Shown one piece after another: positions 47,753 through 59,919 of a stretch of 64,000 nt of DNA (positions are counted from its first letter, which is position 1; each line of letters opens with the position of its first letter). The position numbers and the translations under genes were made by a program. Source of the DNA: Peribacillus saganii (GTDB lineage: Bacteria > Bacillota > Bacilli > Bacillales > DSM-1321); the NCBI RefSeq assembly GCF_003429095.1, contig NZ_QVTE01000033.1, positions 1 to 64,000 on the forward strand, in the 5' to 3' direction. The notes under the pieces were generated by a model. The model had not been told where the DNA came from. It was given only the letters and a program-made list of their open reading frames with translations, and did no database searches.

Positions 47753-49012
47753 TTATTCGGCCTCAAGTCTTTCCAGCATCATGATGTATTCTTCATTTGC
47801 AGGATTTTCGCTAAGCAGCTTGCTAAATACTTCTCTAGCACCTGCTCTGTCTCCTTCTTCTACTAAAAAATATCCATAATCATTCAGAAAGTCTTGATTC
47901 GTCTCAAAAGAATTATATGCTTTTTGATAATGGTTTAATGCCTCTGAGTAATCTTCCAGTCCTTGATAGCTTACCGCAAGGAGCCAATCAAATTGCGGGT
48001 CATCTTCCCCATAGCTTCGGATGCTTTCAATACATTCGACGACATCCTCATGGCGTTCCTGATGCACCAGCAGCTTCATCAATGTCAGGGCTGCTTCCAA
48101 ATAACCTGGATCTAGCGCCAGAGCTTCCCGGAACATGTCTTCGGCTTCCTGCTCCCTGCCCGTCTTAAGAGCAATTTTCCCGCCGAAAAAGTATAGCTCC
48201 TTATTAAATTCATCCGCCTTAATCCCTTCCATTACGCTCTTCAAGGATAGCTCCAGTTCTTCAAGTTGCTCATAAGATCTGGCAAGAAATAAATATAAAG
48301 AATGATATTCAGGATCAAGCTCTTTTAGCTCGCTGAGTTTAGCAACTGCCGTTTCATAGTATCCTGCCTGATAAGCAGTAAGTCCATATTCGAATAATGT
48401 GTTGATTTCGAGCTTATTTTCCAGAGCCTTATCAAAATAAGGGAGTGCAGCTTCAAATTGTCCTGAACTGCTGAGTGCTTCCGCCATCCTCTGGCTGATA
48501 TCGATCCCGCCAACCTCTTCCATGACAGGCAGCACTTTTTCAAATGAAGCGATACTTTCCACGAATTTACCCTGCTGATAATAAAGCTCTCCAAGTGCAA
48601 AGTCGATGAGGATTTCATCAGGCAGTGCCTGCTTGGCCTGATGAAGCTTCCTTTCACTGACTTCATCCATGCCTTGCATTTGATACAAATCTGCTTCAAG
48701 CAGCAGCGCACTTGGATAAATATCATCCTCCGGGTCAATCTGTTCGAGTAGGAGCATTGCTTCATCCTCTTTATCCATTTCGGTCAAGATCTCTGCAAGA
48801 GATAGCAGGATTTCCCCTTCATCAGGGTATTTTTGGAGAAGGAATTCAAATAAATCCTTGCCCTGTTCGATAAATCCAAGCTGTGTTATTTCTTCAGCAA
48901 GCAACAGGATATCCTCATCCGATTCACTCTTTTTTATTTGATTTATATGTGAAAAGGCTTTCTCTAATTCTCCATTTTTTAGAATTTTCAGGACATTTTC
49001 AACCGAGTTCAT
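47753..49012 (-). CDS. ypiA: YpiA, TPR-repeat protein
   Basis: A 419-residue acidic protein made of about ten tetratricopeptide repeats ([58 protein letters not shown] and others), so probably a protein-interaction scaffold. It lies between the aro cluster and ypiB, as in B. subtilis. Start 49012 or 49018; GGAGGAAGGA precedes both. Confidence 0.9.
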   Translation of the reverse strand: MNSVENVLKILKNGELEKAFSHINQIKKSESDEDILLLAEEITQLGFIEQGKDLFEFLLQKYPDEGEILLSLAEILTEMDKEDEAMLLLEQIDPEDDIYPSALLLEADLYQMQGMDEVSERKLHQAKQALPDEILIDFALGELYYQQGKFVESIASFEKVLPVMEEVGGIDISQRMAEALSSSGQFEAALPYFDKALENKLEINTLFEYGLTAYQAGYYETAVAKLSELKELDPEYHSLYLFLARSYEQLEELELSLKSVMEGIKADEFNKELYFFGGKIALKTGREQEAEDMFREALALDPGYLEAALTLMKLLVHQERHEDVVECIESIRSYGEDDPQFDWLLAVSYQGLEDYSEALNHYQKAYNSFETNQDFLNDYGYFLVEEGDRAGAREVFSKLLSENPANEEYIMMLERLEAE

Positions 49013-49044
49013 ATACATTCCTTCCTCCAGCAAAAACTTCATTC

Positions 49045-49914
49045 TTAAATAAAAAAACCGGGAACTTGTACGATGATTTCCCTGCCATCGCCTGGATTGA
49101 GGTACAGTGTTTCCCCGGCTCTGATTACCTTACCTTTTGAAACAGTACCAATTACTTTATCATAAATAAGGCTGTGTTTTCCATTCAGGAGGTCTCCAGC
49201 AGCTTCTTTAAGATAGATGTTATAATTTATTTCTCCACCGGCATGCAAATCTCCTTTTTTCGGATAGATACCAAGTTTTTTCATTTGCTCAAGCCCAAGA
49301 GGTTCCCCAGCGACCAGCCCGCTGTCAAGGCTACTGATTTTTACAGTCCGCATGAGCTGAACCCATCGTTTTTCATACCCTCTATCAAACTCTTTCTCCT
49401 TAAAAAGAGGAATAAGTACAGGGCTATAAGGAAATCCAGACTGTTTTATCCAGGTCCATGCCAGACTTTCCAGGGCATCCAGCTGATCGACCTCAATAAA
49501 TACCGCAGGAATCTTTGCTGATTTGCAATACATCATGATGGAGGGAGTAAGCAGTCGCTGTGGAATTTGCAGGGCTAGGACATAATCCAGAGGAGAGGTT
49601 TCAAGCTTCTTCCTGAAGGTTCTGACTTTTTCTTTAACCTCAAATTCATAACAGATTGGCACGGGTACGATGATCGAAGTTATGCCTCTCCTTACGTATA
49701 GCTCCATTAGGCTGTCTTGCTTGCCGTTCCCAATCTCGCCTGCAACCGTGCAAAAGGAAGGAGCAATAACAAAACCCTCCAGATTCATTTTCATGAATTT
49801 GAGTTTTGCTGTTGAAATGTGGATGGTTTGTATTTCATTGTTTTTTATAAACATCGACGTCTCTTTGAGCTCACCATGCTGCAATAATTGGAATTTTTCC
49901 ATCAAATAAGCCAT
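49045..49914 (-). CDS. Unrecognised 289-aa protein between ypiA and aroA
   Basis: A well-supported gene (GGGGGTGG ahead of the ATG, 32 bases before ypiA) whose product I do not recognise. The layout faintly recalls an amidohydrolase: an early segment FVIAPSFCTVAGEIGNG where those enzymes have PGxIDxHxH, then RRGITSIIVPVP, and near the C-terminus GVSKGKVIRAGETLYL-like (GTVSKGKVIRAG). The HxH metal site is absent, so any such relative would be inactive. No signal peptide or membrane helix. Not present at this place in B. subtilis. Confidence 0.75.
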   Translation of the reverse strand: MAYLMEKFQLLQHGELKETSMFIKNNEIQTIHISTAKLKFMKMNLEGFVIAPSFCTVAGEIGNGKQDSLMELYVRRGITSIIVPVPICYEFEVKEKVRTFRKKLETSPLDYVLALQIPQRLLTPSIMMYCKSAKIPAVFIEVDQLDALESLAWTWIKQSGFPYSPVLIPLFKEKEFDRGYEKRWVQLMRTVKISSLDSGLVAGEPLGLEQMKKLGIYPKKGDLHAGGEINYNIYLKEAAGDLLNGKHSLIYDKVIGTVSKGKVIRAGETLYLNPGDGREIIVQVPGFFI

Positions 49915-50167
49915 ATTCCACCCCCAACTTGTCTTATGACAGAATATGTGTTCATGGCAGAAATATGACCTTTTTGGACAGGTTTAATGAAAACAGCAAG
50001 GCGGCCTGGTCTATTAATAAGGGGGTTGGCAGAAATATGAGAAGCTCAGGTAAGAGGAATAATTTCAAAACAGTATAAGCTTAAAGAAAAAGGGCGGGCT
50101 TTTACTTCTTTCCAGTATAGGCAGCACATAGATTATACGAAAACAATAAAAAATATCCGTTCAATTT
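49915..50167. other. Intergenic region downstream of aroA
   Basis: No gene seen. It should contain the promoter of the 49045-49914/ypiA/ypiB group, but no convincing -35/-10 pair stands out. Confidence 0.45.
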
Positions 50168-50199
50168 AAAACCCTGTTCTGCATATAGAACAGGGCTTT
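50168..50199 (-). terminator. Terminator of hisC-tyrA-aroA
   Basis: Stem AAAACCCTGTTCT / AGAACAGGGCTTT, 6-base loop, one mismatch, followed by TTAAATTGA on the minus strand. Confidence 0.72.
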
Positions 50200-50222
50200 A
50201 ACCACTATTTTTATTTATAAGG

Positions 50223-51518
50223 CTATCCTTGCACAAGTGAGGATAAATGCTCAAAAAATTGAGGATAAGAGACGGCGATAGCTTCAGGATTTTCGAGAGT
50301 CACTTCTCCTGCAGATGCCAATCCGGCTACAGCCAGCATCATCCCGATTCGATGGTCTCCATGGCTTGAAACAGACCCGCCTGTCAATCGTGATCCGCCG
50401 TTTATGATCATTCCGTCGTCAGTTGGGGTTATATCTGCTCCTAGCTTCGATAGCTCACCTGCTACCGTATCAATCCGGTTAGTTTCTTTTACCTTTAGTT
50501 CCTGTGCATCTTTAATCACGGTTGTTCCTTCCGCATGGGCAGCCAGCAGTGAAATAACCGGCAGTTCATCAATCAGTCGGGGAATAAGGCCCCCCCCAAT
50601 TTCAGTGCCCTTCAATTGTGAGGATCTGACAATGATAGTTCCTGCTGGCTCAGCATTTTCCTCACTGGAATCCGGTACAACTGTTACATCTGCACCCATT
50701 GCAAGCATGACATCAAGAATCCCGGTACGTGTTGGATTCAGTCCTACATTGACCAAAGTCACTTCACTTTCAGGGATAATTGCTGCCGCTACCATAAAAA
50801 AGGCAGCAGATGAGATATCGCCTGGAACTTTGATAGTAGTGCCTGTAAATCTTTGCTTTCCCCGGACAGATACCTCATTCCCGTTAACCGATATTTCCCC
50901 ACCGAACCGGGCAATCATCCGCTCAGTATGGTCACGGGTTTTTGATGCTTCCTTTACAGTGGTGACCCCTTCTGCCTGTAAACCAGCCAGCAAAATAGCC
51001 GATTTAACCTGTGCGCTTGCTACAGGCATCTCGTAATTAATGGAAGAAAGAGAACCTCCCCTGATTGATAAAGGCGTTCTTTCCCCCTTCTTCCGGCCGT
51101 CAATTTCTGCCCCCATCACTCTAAGCGGATCAACCACTCGCGTCATCGGACGTTGAGCTATCGAGCTGTCGCCTGCAAGGACCGCATGAAATGGCTGTCC
51201 TGCCAGAATACCAAGCATTAGCCTGATGGTAGTTCCCGAATTCCCTACATCCAGAAGCTCAGAAGGCTCTGACAGGCCATTAAACCCGCGTCCCGTAACC
51301 TTGACGCTGTCTCCAACCCTTTCAATTGGAACCCCCAGTTGTCTGAAGCAGGAGATAGTACTAAGACAATCCTCGCCAGGCAGAAAGTGGCTGATGGTCG
51401 TTGTACCTTCAGCAAGCGCACCGAACATAACGGCTCTATGTGAGATCGACTTATCTCCAGGGACTTCAATCGTTCCTCGCAATGATTTTACTTTTGTTTG
51501 CAGTGATACGGTGTCCAT
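50223..51518 (-). CDS. aroA: 5-enolpyruvylshikimate-3-phosphate synthase
   Basis: A 431-residue shikimate-pathway enzyme joining PEP and shikimate-3-phosphate (named aroE in B. subtilis). [15 protein letters not shown] and [15 protein letters not shown] are the substrate-site motifs, and the end has [15 protein letters not shown]. The PEP loop reads LDVGNSGTT. Ribosome site GAAGGATG. Follows tyrA. Confidence 0.96.
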   Translation of the reverse strand: MDTVSLQTKVKSLRGTIEVPGDKSISHRAVMFGALAEGTTTISHFLPGEDCLSTISCFRQLGVPIERVGDSVKVTGRGFNGLSEPSELLDVGNSGTTIRLMLGILAGQPFHAVLAGDSSIAQRPMTRVVDPLRVMGAEIDGRKKGERTPLSIRGGSLSSINYEMPVASAQVKSAILLAGLQAEGVTTVKEASKTRDHTERMIARFGGEISVNGNEVSVRGKQRFTGTTIKVPGDISSAAFFMVAAAIIPESEVTLVNVGLNPTRTGILDVMLAMGADVTVVPDSSEENAEPAGTIIVRSSQLKGTEIGGGLIPRLIDELPVISLLAAHAEGTTVIKDAQELKVKETNRIDTVAGELSKLGADITPTDDGMIINGGSRLTGGSVSSHGDHRIGMMLAVAGLASAGEVTLENPEAIAVSYPQFFEHLSSLVQG

Positions 51519-51543
51519 CCAATCATCCTTCTTTACAGTTTGT

Positions 51544-52647
51544 TTACACTAAATATGTATCATATTCGGTAAGACGTCCGAGGCAATCCTGTGCTCTTTC
51601 CCGATCATTGTCTGTTTGGAAGCTTATTACTAGCACTCCATAAATCTCTTCCCGGGTCTCCAAAATTCTGATATTTGTAATGCTGATTCGTTCTTCGGCA
51701 AGATAACCGGTGATCTCAGAAATTACCCCCGGATAATCCGGAACATCCACATATAAATCGTAAAAAGCAGGAATTGCGCCCTTTGATTTGGAGGGCAAGC
51801 TATCTCTAAATCTTCTAGCCTCATCAAAGAAATGGTAGATTCCTTCACTATTCCTTTCCTTAATCAGTGATTTGATCTTCTCCATTTCAGTCTGCCAGCT
51901 GTCCATTAATGACAAAATGACTTCCTGGTTTTGCAGCAGGATATCCCGCCACATGGCAGGACTGCTGGAAGCAATCCGGGTAATATCACGGAATCCCCCT
52001 GCTGCCAGCCTTGACACAAGCTCCGAATCAAGTTCGCTCGACCTGGCTTGGTTCACAAGGCCGGCGGCTATGATATGCGGAAAATGGCTGATAACTCCGG
52101 CAAGCTGGTCATGAACGCGCGGGCTTATTTCAAGAAAGTGTGCTCTCGTCCCCTTCAGCCAAGTCTTTAGCGTTTCAATTTGTTCAGCAGTAATATTTTC
52201 CCCCGGAGTCAGCATGTAAAAAGCATTTTCAAACAGATGTGCTTTAGCAGCACCTGTTCCGCTTTTATGAGAACCTGCCATTGGGTGCGCACCAATAAAG
52301 GCTATACCCTGCTCGGCAAGAACCTGTGACGCCTCCACAATGCGTTCTTTTGTGCTGCCAACATCTGTGATCAGAACATCTTTTTTCAAAGGCATAGCAG
52401 CAAGGCGCTTAATCATCTCAGCAGTTTTGAGAACAGGTATGGCAATCACAATCAAGTCTGCCTGCGCAGCCTCTTTTTCAACCGAATCGCAGCTTTCATC
52501 AATTATGCCAAGTACTTTTGCCAGTGCGATATTTTGCTCATTAACATCAAAGCCGGTTATGAATGCCTCTTTATGCTCCTGCCTGATAGCGAGTGCCACT
52601 GATCCGCCAATCAAACCAAGGCCAATTACTAAAACGTTCCCTTTCAC
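51544..52647 (-). CDS. tyrA: Prephenate dehydrogenase with C-terminal ACT domain
   Basis: A 367-residue enzyme that makes 4-hydroxyphenylpyruvate for tyrosine. NAD Rossmann loop [27 protein letters not shown], and [12 protein letters not shown] with the catalytic His. The C-terminal ACT domain (about 295-365, [20 protein letters not shown]) is the tyrosine feedback site in this family. Starts at GTG with GGAGCGGA upstream. Confidence 0.95.
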   Translation of the reverse strand: MKGNVLVIGLGLIGGSVALAIRQEHKEAFITGFDVNEQNIALAKVLGIIDESCDSVEKEAAQADLIVIAIPVLKTAEMIKRLAAMPLKKDVLITDVGSTKERIVEASQVLAEQGIAFIGAHPMAGSHKSGTGAAKAHLFENAFYMLTPGENITAEQIETLKTWLKGTRAHFLEISPRVHDQLAGVISHFPHIIAAGLVNQARSSELDSELVSRLAAGGFRDITRIASSSPAMWRDILLQNQEVILSLMDSWQTEMEKIKSLIKERNSEGIYHFFDEARRFRDSLPSKSKGAIPAFYDLYVDVPDYPGVISEITGYLAEERISITNIRILETREEIYGVLVISFQTDNDRERAQDCLGRLTEYDTYLV

Positions 52648-52681
52648 AGTTCCGCTCCTATCTACTCTCCAAAAAAAGAAT

Positions 52682-53791
52682 TTATATTTCTATTTGTTTT
52701 TTGCTCCTCATAGCCAGAAGAGACTTCATTTGCGCGATGATTCCTTCGTTTTGTTCATGTGATCCTATTGTCACGCGAACCCATCCCGGGAAGCCCAGCG
52801 CTCTGCCAGAACGGACGATATATCCGTTTTCAAGCAGATATTGAAACACTTCATCACTATCCATATCAAAGTTGATCAGGATAAAATTTCCCTGTGATGG
52901 ATAGTAAGCTAGACCTTCTGCTTCACAAAAGCTGTAATACTGCTGAAGGCCCATTTTATTCTCCTCTTTGCAGCGGCTTATAAAACCCTGGTCAGCAAGG
53001 GCAGCGATTGCAGCAATTTGACCGAGCGTATTCGTATTAAATGGCTCGCGTGCCGGCTCAAGTTTGCGGATTATTTCCTCATGTGCGATTCCATAACCAA
53101 CCCTGAAAGCTGCGAGGCCATAAATCTTTGAAAACGTCCTTAAGATAATCAAATTTTCATATGAATCCAGTAATTTTACTGAATCAGGGAAATCCTCCGC
53201 ATCGGTATATTCATAATACGCTTCATCAAGTACCACCAAAACATCCTTAGGAACCTTGGATAAAAACCCAACAAGCTCCGCGGCAGGAATATGGATTCCA
53301 GTCGGATTGTTAGGGGAACATAACCAGACAACCGATGTTTCATTATCAATTGCCGCAAGCATACCGGATAAATCATGTTCTCCGTCTATTAAAGGCACTT
53401 CACGGCTGTCTGCACCTTCAATCACAGCATTGTGTTTGTATTGCGGGAATGTAGGGGCTGCCATGACAGTATTCCGCCCAGGGTAAAGCAGGCTTCTCGA
53501 TATGATCTGAATAATCTCATCAGATCCGTTACCAAATATTATTTCTGTTTCCTTCTTGCCAACGTGCTCTGCGACGGCTGCTCTCAAATTAGTAGCATAG
53601 CCATCAGGATATAGAGCATAGGAAGTTCCATAGCCTGATATAGCTTCACGGACAAGATTCGAACAGCCAAACGGATTTTCATTTGATGCCAATTTGGTAA
53701 TGCTTGTTAATCCATATTGCCTTTTCACTTCTTCGATTGATTTGCCAGGCTGATAAGGCTGTAATTTTGTTACTGCTTCTTTCCATTTCAT
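52682..53791 (-). CDS. hisC: Histidinol-phosphate / aromatic aminotransferase HisC
   Basis: A 369-residue class I/II PLP aminotransferase. PLP-lysine motif [27 protein letters not shown], and the phosphate-binding Arg near [18 protein letters not shown]. In Bacillus it serves histidine and also tyrosine and phenylalanine synthesis, which fits its place beside tyrA. Start 53791 has GAGGCG 7 bases upstream. Confidence 0.95.
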   Translation of the reverse strand: MKWKEAVTKLQPYQPGKSIEEVKRQYGLTSITKLASNENPFGCSNLVREAISGYGTSYALYPDGYATNLRAAVAEHVGKKETEIIFGNGSDEIIQIISRSLLYPGRNTVMAAPTFPQYKHNAVIEGADSREVPLIDGEHDLSGMLAAIDNETSVVWLCSPNNPTGIHIPAAELVGFLSKVPKDVLVVLDEAYYEYTDAEDFPDSVKLLDSYENLIILRTFSKIYGLAAFRVGYGIAHEEIIRKLEPAREPFNTNTLGQIAAIAALADQGFISRCKEENKMGLQQYYSFCEAEGLAYYPSQGNFILINFDMDSDEVFQYLLENGYIVRSGRALGFPGWVRVTIGSHEQNEGIIAQMKSLLAMRSKKQIEI

Positions 53792-53818
53792 TATAATACG
53801 CCTCGATTCTTTCATCAC

Positions 53819-53964
53819 TTTAAAGCGACAGAGTATAAGGATATTGTATCACATAGCAGCAATCGTTTCCGTATTTATTCTATTTTTAAAAAAATTTTTT
53901 CAAAAAAGTGTCGGTTTCCCCATATCATCAGTATTATGCTAGTTTCAGCAAAGGGTTAATTCAC
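53819..53964 (-). promoter_or_regulatory. aroH-hisC junction: possible hisC promoter where trp genes usually lie
   Basis: Only 146 bases separate the aroH stop from the hisC frame. The minus strand holds a run AAAAAATTTTTTTAAAAAT and TGTGATACAAT, an extended -10 candidate about 55 bases before hisC. No GAG/TAG triplet series (TRAP site) and no terminator are obvious. Confidence 0.4.
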
Positions 53965-54333
53965 TTACTTCGATACCGATAAATCCGGCCTTAATGAAAC
54001 AGCATTATTTAGATAGACATGATGGATCTCTTGCTGGCCCTTATCTGTATTTACATGCATCATTATTCTGATGCAAAGCTGAAGGGATTCAGGTACAGCA
54101 ATTTCTTTCATGCACATAACGGGAACATATTTCCATCCTTCAATATTTCTTTGTGCTTTTGCGGGAAAAGCTGCATCAATATCATCAGTGACCGAAATCA
54201 ATACCGAAGCCACGTTATCCGCTTTTAATTCATTTTCACTGATCATGGCCAAATAAAGCTTTTCAGTCTCTCTTACAATTAACGTCTCATCATTCATATT
54301 AACAGTCGTTGCTCCGCGGACTCCTCTAATCAT
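53965..54333 (-). CDS. aroH: Chorismate mutase, AroH type
   Basis: A 122-residue monofunctional mutase converting chorismate to prephenate. MIRGVRGATTV at the N-terminus contains the active-site Arg7; LIVRETEKLYLAM and YVPVMCMKEIAVPESL are typical. Start 54333 has GGAGGGG close upstream. Order aroC-aroB-aroH as in B. subtilis. Confidence 0.95.
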   Translation of the reverse strand: MIRGVRGATTVNMNDETLIVRETEKLYLAMISENELKADNVASVLISVTDDIDAAFPAKAQRNIEGWKYVPVMCMKEIAVPESLQLCIRIMMHVNTDKGQQEIHHVYLNNAVSLRPDLSVSK

Positions 54334-54372
54334 TTCTGCCCCTCCATTCCGGATCGTCATTACCCGTACTGC

Positions 54373-55455
54373 TCACGAGTACATTGTTACCAGCACATCG
54401 TGTATAGTTTTATCAGACAGTTCAACCAACTTGGGAATACCGATTTGTTCCAAGAGGACAAATCTGATTTTGCTGGTTACTGTTTTCTTGTCTTTTTTCA
54501 TGACAGCAATTAGCTTTTCCGAATTCAGTTCAGCCGGTACAGATGTCCGGTAGCCAAGTGAATCCAGCCATTTGATAAGCCCAGGCAAATCAAAACGCAA
54601 GTCCAGTTCCTTCATACTGAGTTTTAGCGCAAATATCGTGCCGATGATGACTCCTTCGCCATGACTGATCTTTCCGTATCCCATTTCAGATTCAATCGCA
54701 TGACCCAGCGTATGTCCCAAATTAAGGAAAGCTCTGATTCCTGATTCCTTTTCATCTTCCTTTACAATGGCTGCCTTAATCCCTACCCCTTTAAGAATCA
54801 TATATGACAGCTGCTCGTCTATAAGTTCATCCAGTCCGGAAATATTTTCAGTCAGCCATTTGAAAAATGTTTGATCCTGAATTAATCCATGCTTGATGAC
54901 TTCCGCAAATCCTGAACGCAGTTCGGAAAGCGGGAGCGTATGCAAAAATGCCAGATCATAAAAAACAGCTATTGGCTGATGAAAGGCACCTATCATATTT
55001 TTTCCTAACGGATGGTTAATTGCTACTTTTCCACCAACCGCACTATCATGTGCAAGTAAAGTGGTAGGAATCTGGATAAAAGGTACGCCCCGCATAAATG
55101 TCGCTGCTACAAAACCAGCAAGATCCCCGACTGCTCCTCCGCCTAATGCAAGGATGAGAGATTTCCGGTTAAGTCCTGCTTCAAGTGCATATGTATGGGA
55201 TTGATAAAACACCTCGAAAGTTTTAGCAAACTCACCTTCAGGGACAACGAAATCAATTACAGAAAAACCTTCATTCTGAAGAAGCATTTTTACAGTCTCC
55301 AAATGGAGGCTTGCAACCTTCTTATCCGTTATGATCAGCAGTTTGCTCTTACCATACCCTGCGCTGTTTAAAAAATCAGGCAGTCTGTTAATTGCATCTT
55401 TGCCAATATAAACGGGATATTGTTCCGAAGTTGTTTGGACGATAATTTGCTCCAT
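54373..55455 (-). CDS. aroB: 3-dehydroquinate synthase
   Basis: A 360-residue NAD- and zinc-dependent enzyme, second step of the shikimate pathway. GGGAVGDLAGFVAATFMRG (nucleotide site), HDSAVGGKVAINHPLGKN and NLGHTLGHAIE with zinc-ligand histidines. Start 55455 has AAGGAG upstream and is one base from the aroC stop. Confidence 0.96.
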   Translation of the reverse strand: MEQIIVQTTSEQYPVYIGKDAINRLPDFLNSAGYGKSKLLIITDKKVASLHLETVKMLLQNEGFSVIDFVVPEGEFAKTFEVFYQSHTYALEAGLNRKSLILALGGGAVGDLAGFVAATFMRGVPFIQIPTTLLAHDSAVGGKVAINHPLGKNMIGAFHQPIAVFYDLAFLHTLPLSELRSGFAEVIKHGLIQDQTFFKWLTENISGLDELIDEQLSYMILKGVGIKAAIVKEDEKESGIRAFLNLGHTLGHAIESEMGYGKISHGEGVIIGTIFALKLSMKELDLRFDLPGLIKWLDSLGYRTSVPAELNSEKLIAVMKKDKKTVTSKIRFVLLEQIGIPKLVELSDKTIHDVLVTMYS

Positions 55456-55456
55456 A

Positions 55457-56629
55457 TTAGAACTCCTTCGTTTCTTGCCTGTATTGCTCCAAATATGCTG
55501 CAAGCTTGTCGAAACGGTCAGATGGGAATTGATCGACAATCGCAGAGGCAAGCTCCCAGGCAACCACTGCTTCAGCTACCACTGCTGCGGCTGGTACGGC
55601 ACAGCTGTCAGACCGTTCAATGCTTGCTGTGAATTCTTCTTTTGTGTCAATATCTACACTCTTTAAAGGCTTATACAAAGTGGGAATCGGCTTCATTACA
55701 CCGCGCACGACAATAGGCATTCCCGTTGTCATTCCGCCTTCAAGGCCGCCAAGCCTGTTGGTTTTACGGTAGTATCCTTCTTCAGAATTCCAGGCAATCT
55801 CATCATGGACTTCGCTTCCAAATTTCTCTGCAGCTTCAAATCCGATGCCAATCTCAACTCCTTTAAAGGCGTTTATGCTGACCATCGCTGCAGCCAATTT
55901 AGCATCAAGCTTTCTGTCATAATGAACATAGCTGCCTACGCCAACTGGCATTCCTTCAGCAATAACCTCGACGATCCCGCCAATAGAGTCACCGTTTTTC
56001 TTGGCATCATCTATTGCAGCCATCATTTTGGCTTCTGCCTCTTGATCAAAACAGCGAACAGGAGACGCTTCTGTCTTTTCCCTCAATTCATCAAGGGTTT
56101 TATAATTTGCAGGGTTGGCCTTAATTCCGCCAATTTCCAGAACATGTGATGCAATTTTAATCCCCAGCAGCGACAGCAGTTTTTTCGCTGCTGCTCCTGC
56201 AGCAACACGAACAGTGGTTTCCCTTGCCGATGAACGCTCCAACACATTCCTTAAGTCCCGGTGACCATACTTAATGCCGCCATTTAAGTCTGCATGTCCA
56301 GGCCTTGGACGTGTAATTTTACGCTTTACTTCTTCTGCTTCATCCTCAGCCAGAGGGTCACTTCCCATTATTTTTGTCCAATGCGTCCAGTCTTTATTTT
56401 CAACGACCAAAGCAACTGGAGATCCGAGTGTATAGCCGTGCCTCACCCCTGAAGAAATAAAGGCTCTGTCCTTTTCAATCTGCATCCTTCTGCCTCGTCC
56501 GTGGCCTTTTTGCCTGCGTTCAAGCTCAGAATTAATATCTTCCTCGGTAATCGGCATCCCTGCCGGAAGTCCCTCGATTAACGCTGTCAACTGAGGGCCG
56601 TGCGATTCTCCTGCTGTTAAATAGCGCAT
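55457..56629 (-). CDS. aroC: Chorismate synthase
   Basis: A 390-residue FMN-dependent enzyme that forms chorismate from EPSP (aroF in B. subtilis). [37 protein letters not shown] and [19 protein letters not shown] are signatures. Start 56629 has AGGAGGAGG upstream; the frame extends further without ribosome site. Confidence 0.96.
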   Translation of the reverse strand: MRYLTAGESHGPQLTALIEGLPAGMPITEEDINSELERRQKGHGRGRRMQIEKDRAFISSGVRHGYTLGSPVALVVENKDWTHWTKIMGSDPLAEDEAEEVKRKITRPRPGHADLNGGIKYGHRDLRNVLERSSARETTVRVAAGAAAKKLLSLLGIKIASHVLEIGGIKANPANYKTLDELREKTEASPVRCFDQEAEAKMMAAIDDAKKNGDSIGGIVEVIAEGMPVGVGSYVHYDRKLDAKLAAAMVSINAFKGVEIGIGFEAAEKFGSEVHDEIAWNSEEGYYRKTNRLGGLEGGMTTGMPIVVRGVMKPIPTLYKPLKSVDIDTKEEFTASIERSDSCAVPAAAVVAEAVVAWELASAIVDQFPSDRFDKLAAYLEQYRQETKEF

Positions 56630-56920
56630 ATAATGCTCCTCCTCCTTTTCCTCTTTAAAGGATTTATGTATCAATATACCATAGTTTATCAAAAAGTGGA
56701 TACCTAAAGTGATAGAAAATTCCGGTTTTTAAAAATGCGAAATGCATACAAAAGAACGCCGGCTTAATTCTGGCAGGGCAGTAAACTATGATGTTTCCAC
56801 CTCCATCCTCTGCCAAGCTACAGAACTGTTCATTGAGGAGAACAAATCGTCAGTGTTTTAACTTAAGCCCGTTCCAGCTTAGCAGGAAAAATAAATTAAC
56901 AGGTTTTACCTTTCTCTATT
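56630..56920. other. cheR-aroC intergenic region
   Basis: No gene seen. AT-rich; it should contain the aroC promoter. Confidence 0.45.
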
Positions 56921-56964
56921 AAAAAAAAGCCTTGATCTTCGGCTGTATTCCAAAGATCAAGGCT
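56921..56964 (-). terminator. cheR terminator
   Basis: Perfect 12-bp stem AGCCTTGATCTT / AAGATCAAGGCT with a 13-base loop, followed by TTTTTTT on the minus strand. Confidence 0.87.
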
Positions 56965-56982
56965 ATCGGCCAGAAACCCTGT

Positions 56983-57963
<981 letters not shown>

Positions 57964-58290
57964 TAAGCGCCCAAACACAGGAAGGACAGCTAAGTGCTCA
58001 CACGTCCAGATACAACGCTGTCCTGACCACATCCTGACAAAGCAAAAGTCCACTAAGTTCTGGCATGGTTGAAATTTAAAACCCTTTCAACCTCCGTCCT
58101 GTGCCAAATGTCGTCGCCCGTCGCTAGACACGCTGCTTTATTTCGTGCGACGTATCTCTGCCGCAGCGTTCCCTATCCTGTTTACCTGGACTTATTTTCA
58201 TGCAGTAAAAAGCTGCTTAATTTTTATCTGCGTAAAAAAGTTGCTGGTTGCTGGAGCTAGACAAATATATATATTAAAAAAGTTATACTT
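57964..58290. repeat. Degenerate long copy of the dispersed structured repeat
   Basis: Blocks align with the copy at 46797-47071: CAGGAAGGACAGCTAAGTG, GTCCTGACCACATCCTGA, CACTAAGTTCTGGCA and CGTCCTGTGCCAAATGTCG. The hairpin between TTCTGGCA and GTCCTGTGCC is interrupted by a roughly 25-base palindromic insertion (GGTTGAAA ... TTTCAACC). The right end reads GCTGGAGCTAGACA, as in the other copies. Confidence 0.7.
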
Positions 58291-58298
58291 CCCAGTAA

Positions 58299-58335
58299 AA
58301 AAGGTAAGCACCGTATTGTATGGTACTTACCTTTT
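58299..58335 (-). terminator. ndk terminator
   Basis: Stem AAAAGGTAAGCACC / GGTACTTACCTTTT (one mismatch), 9-base loop, followed by a T run on the minus strand. Confidence 0.82.
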
Positions 58336-58369
58336 ATATTTTCATATTGATGAAGCTGTAAGATGGAGA

Positions 58370-58816
58370 TTAGTATACCCACTCATTAATAAGCTTTGAA
58401 TATTCCACAAGTTCTTCTTCTTTGAAGAATAGAGCAATTTCTCGCTCAGCGCTTGCAGGTGAATCAGAGCCATGGATTACGTTTTTGCCTACTGTCAAAG
58501 CGAAATCGCCACGGATAGTTGCAGCTGCCGCATCCTTTGGATTAGTTGCCCCCATCATTTGTCGAGCAGTCGCGATTACGTTCTCGCCCTGCCAAACCAT
58601 TGCAAAAACAGGGCCTGAAGTAATAAAATCTACTAGTTCGCCGAAGAATGGGCGCTCTTTATGTTCACCATAGTGCTGCTCAGCAAGTTCCTTTGAAACC
58701 GCCATCAATTTTGCGCCTGCTAAATGAAAACCCTTTTTTTCGAATCGGGAAACAATTTCACCAATCAGGTTACGCTGTACACCATCAGGCTTTACCATTA
58801 AAAATGTTTTTTCCAT
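58370..58816 (-). CDS. ndk: Nucleoside diphosphate kinase
   Basis: A 148-residue enzyme that balances NTP pools. [20 protein letters not shown] at the start, and the active-site histidine in [16 protein letters not shown]. Start 58816 has AGGGAG upstream; the frame extension to 58963 has no support. Confidence 0.96.
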   Translation of the reverse strand: MEKTFLMVKPDGVQRNLIGEIVSRFEKKGFHLAGAKLMAVSKELAEQHYGEHKERPFFGELVDFITSGPVFAMVWQGENVIATARQMMGATNPKDAAAATIRGDFALTVGKNVIHGSDSPASAEREIALFFKEEELVEYSKLINEWVY

Positions 58817-58925
58817 GTAAGCTCCACTCCCTACTGAATATGTATAATTAGTTGCCTTAAATAGACAATCCTTGAAAATACTATCATTTTTATGAAAATT
58901 TATCAACCCGAGCAACATGCTGCCC

Positions 58926-59888
58926 TTAATATTTCCGCTTTCCAATAAACCTGGCAATTTCATATAATGTTTTGTTTGCTCTATTTACCGGCAAGCCCTT
59001 TAATTCAGCAAACGCTTTGTTTAAATATTTCTCGCTCACTGCAGATGCTCTCTCAATGGCGCCTGATCCATTAATAGCTTCAATTACCTTGGAAAGCTCT
59101 TCCTGAGGCATGGTTTCTCTTATTTCAAGAACCATTTCTTTTATTGCAGGGTCCTCCATTGCCAGCAGCACGGGAAGGGTGATATTTCCCTGCCTCAGGT
59201 CGCTGCCAGCAGGCTTGCCAAGTTCTTTTTCGGAAGCGGTAAAATCAAGTATGTCGTCTGTAATTTGAAATGCCATTCCAACATTATAGCCAAACTTGTA
59301 TAGCTTGATATGTATATCGCTTGAAACCCCAGCTGCAATCGCTCCAAGCTGGCAGCTGGCTGCAATCAGTACAGCCGTCTTTCGTTTGATTCTGCGGTAA
59401 TAAGTCCGAATATTTTGATCAAATTGATATTTCTGGTTAATTTGCTCGATTTCCCCAACAGCTACTTCGAGAATGGTCTGAGAAAGGATTTTATGGGCGA
59501 GCGGTTTTTTTACTTCAGTCATTATTTCAAGAGATCTTGCAAATATGTAGTCGCCGGTATACATCGCGACCCTGTTATCCCACTTCGATTTTACTGTTGG
59601 AGCGCCCCTGCGCAAATCGGAATCATCGATAACATCATCATGCACTAATGAAGCCATATGGATCAGTTCAAGTGCTACTGCAACTTTTTTGACAACATTA
59701 ATATCATAATCACCGAATTTTGCCGCCAATAAAACAAACACTGGCCGGATCCGTTTCCCCCCAGCCTGCAGCAGATGCAAAGAAGCTTGTCTGAGCACAT
59801 GTGAGTCAGATTGCAGTGTTGCTTCCATTTCTTTTTCTATCAATTGCAGGTCTGTATTCAAGAATGAATACATCATTTTAAGTTTCAT
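58926..59888 (-). CDS. hepT: Heptaprenyl diphosphate synthase, component II (catalytic)
   Basis: A 320-residue trans-prenyltransferase catalytic subunit that makes the C35 side chain of menaquinone-7. First aspartate-rich motif [15 protein letters not shown] and second QITDDILDF. Works with HepS. Start 59888 has GGGTGG upstream. Order hepS-menG-hepT is conserved. Confidence 0.95.
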   Translation of the reverse strand: MKLKMMYSFLNTDLQLIEKEMEATLQSDSHVLRQASLHLLQAGGKRIRPVFVLLAAKFGDYDINVVKKVAVALELIHMASLVHDDVIDDSDLRRGAPTVKSKWDNRVAMYTGDYIFARSLEIMTEVKKPLAHKILSQTILEVAVGEIEQINQKYQFDQNIRTYYRRIKRKTAVLIAASCQLGAIAAGVSSDIHIKLYKFGYNVGMAFQITDDILDFTASEKELGKPAGSDLRQGNITLPVLLAMEDPAIKEMVLEIRETMPQEELSKVIEAINGSGAIERASAVSEKYLNKAFAELKGLPVNRANKTLYEIARFIGKRKY

Positions 59889-59919
59889 ACATTCCACCCA
59901 GCTTAATAAATGCTATACA

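Noticed and set aside
53819-53964. Possible TRAP-binding leader before hisC
   Set aside because: No series of GAG/TAG triplets at 2-3 base spacing on the minus strand.
58069-58399. Plus-strand open frames of 63 and 84 codons
   Set aside because: They fall in the degenerate repeat and run through the ndk terminator; no ribosome site.
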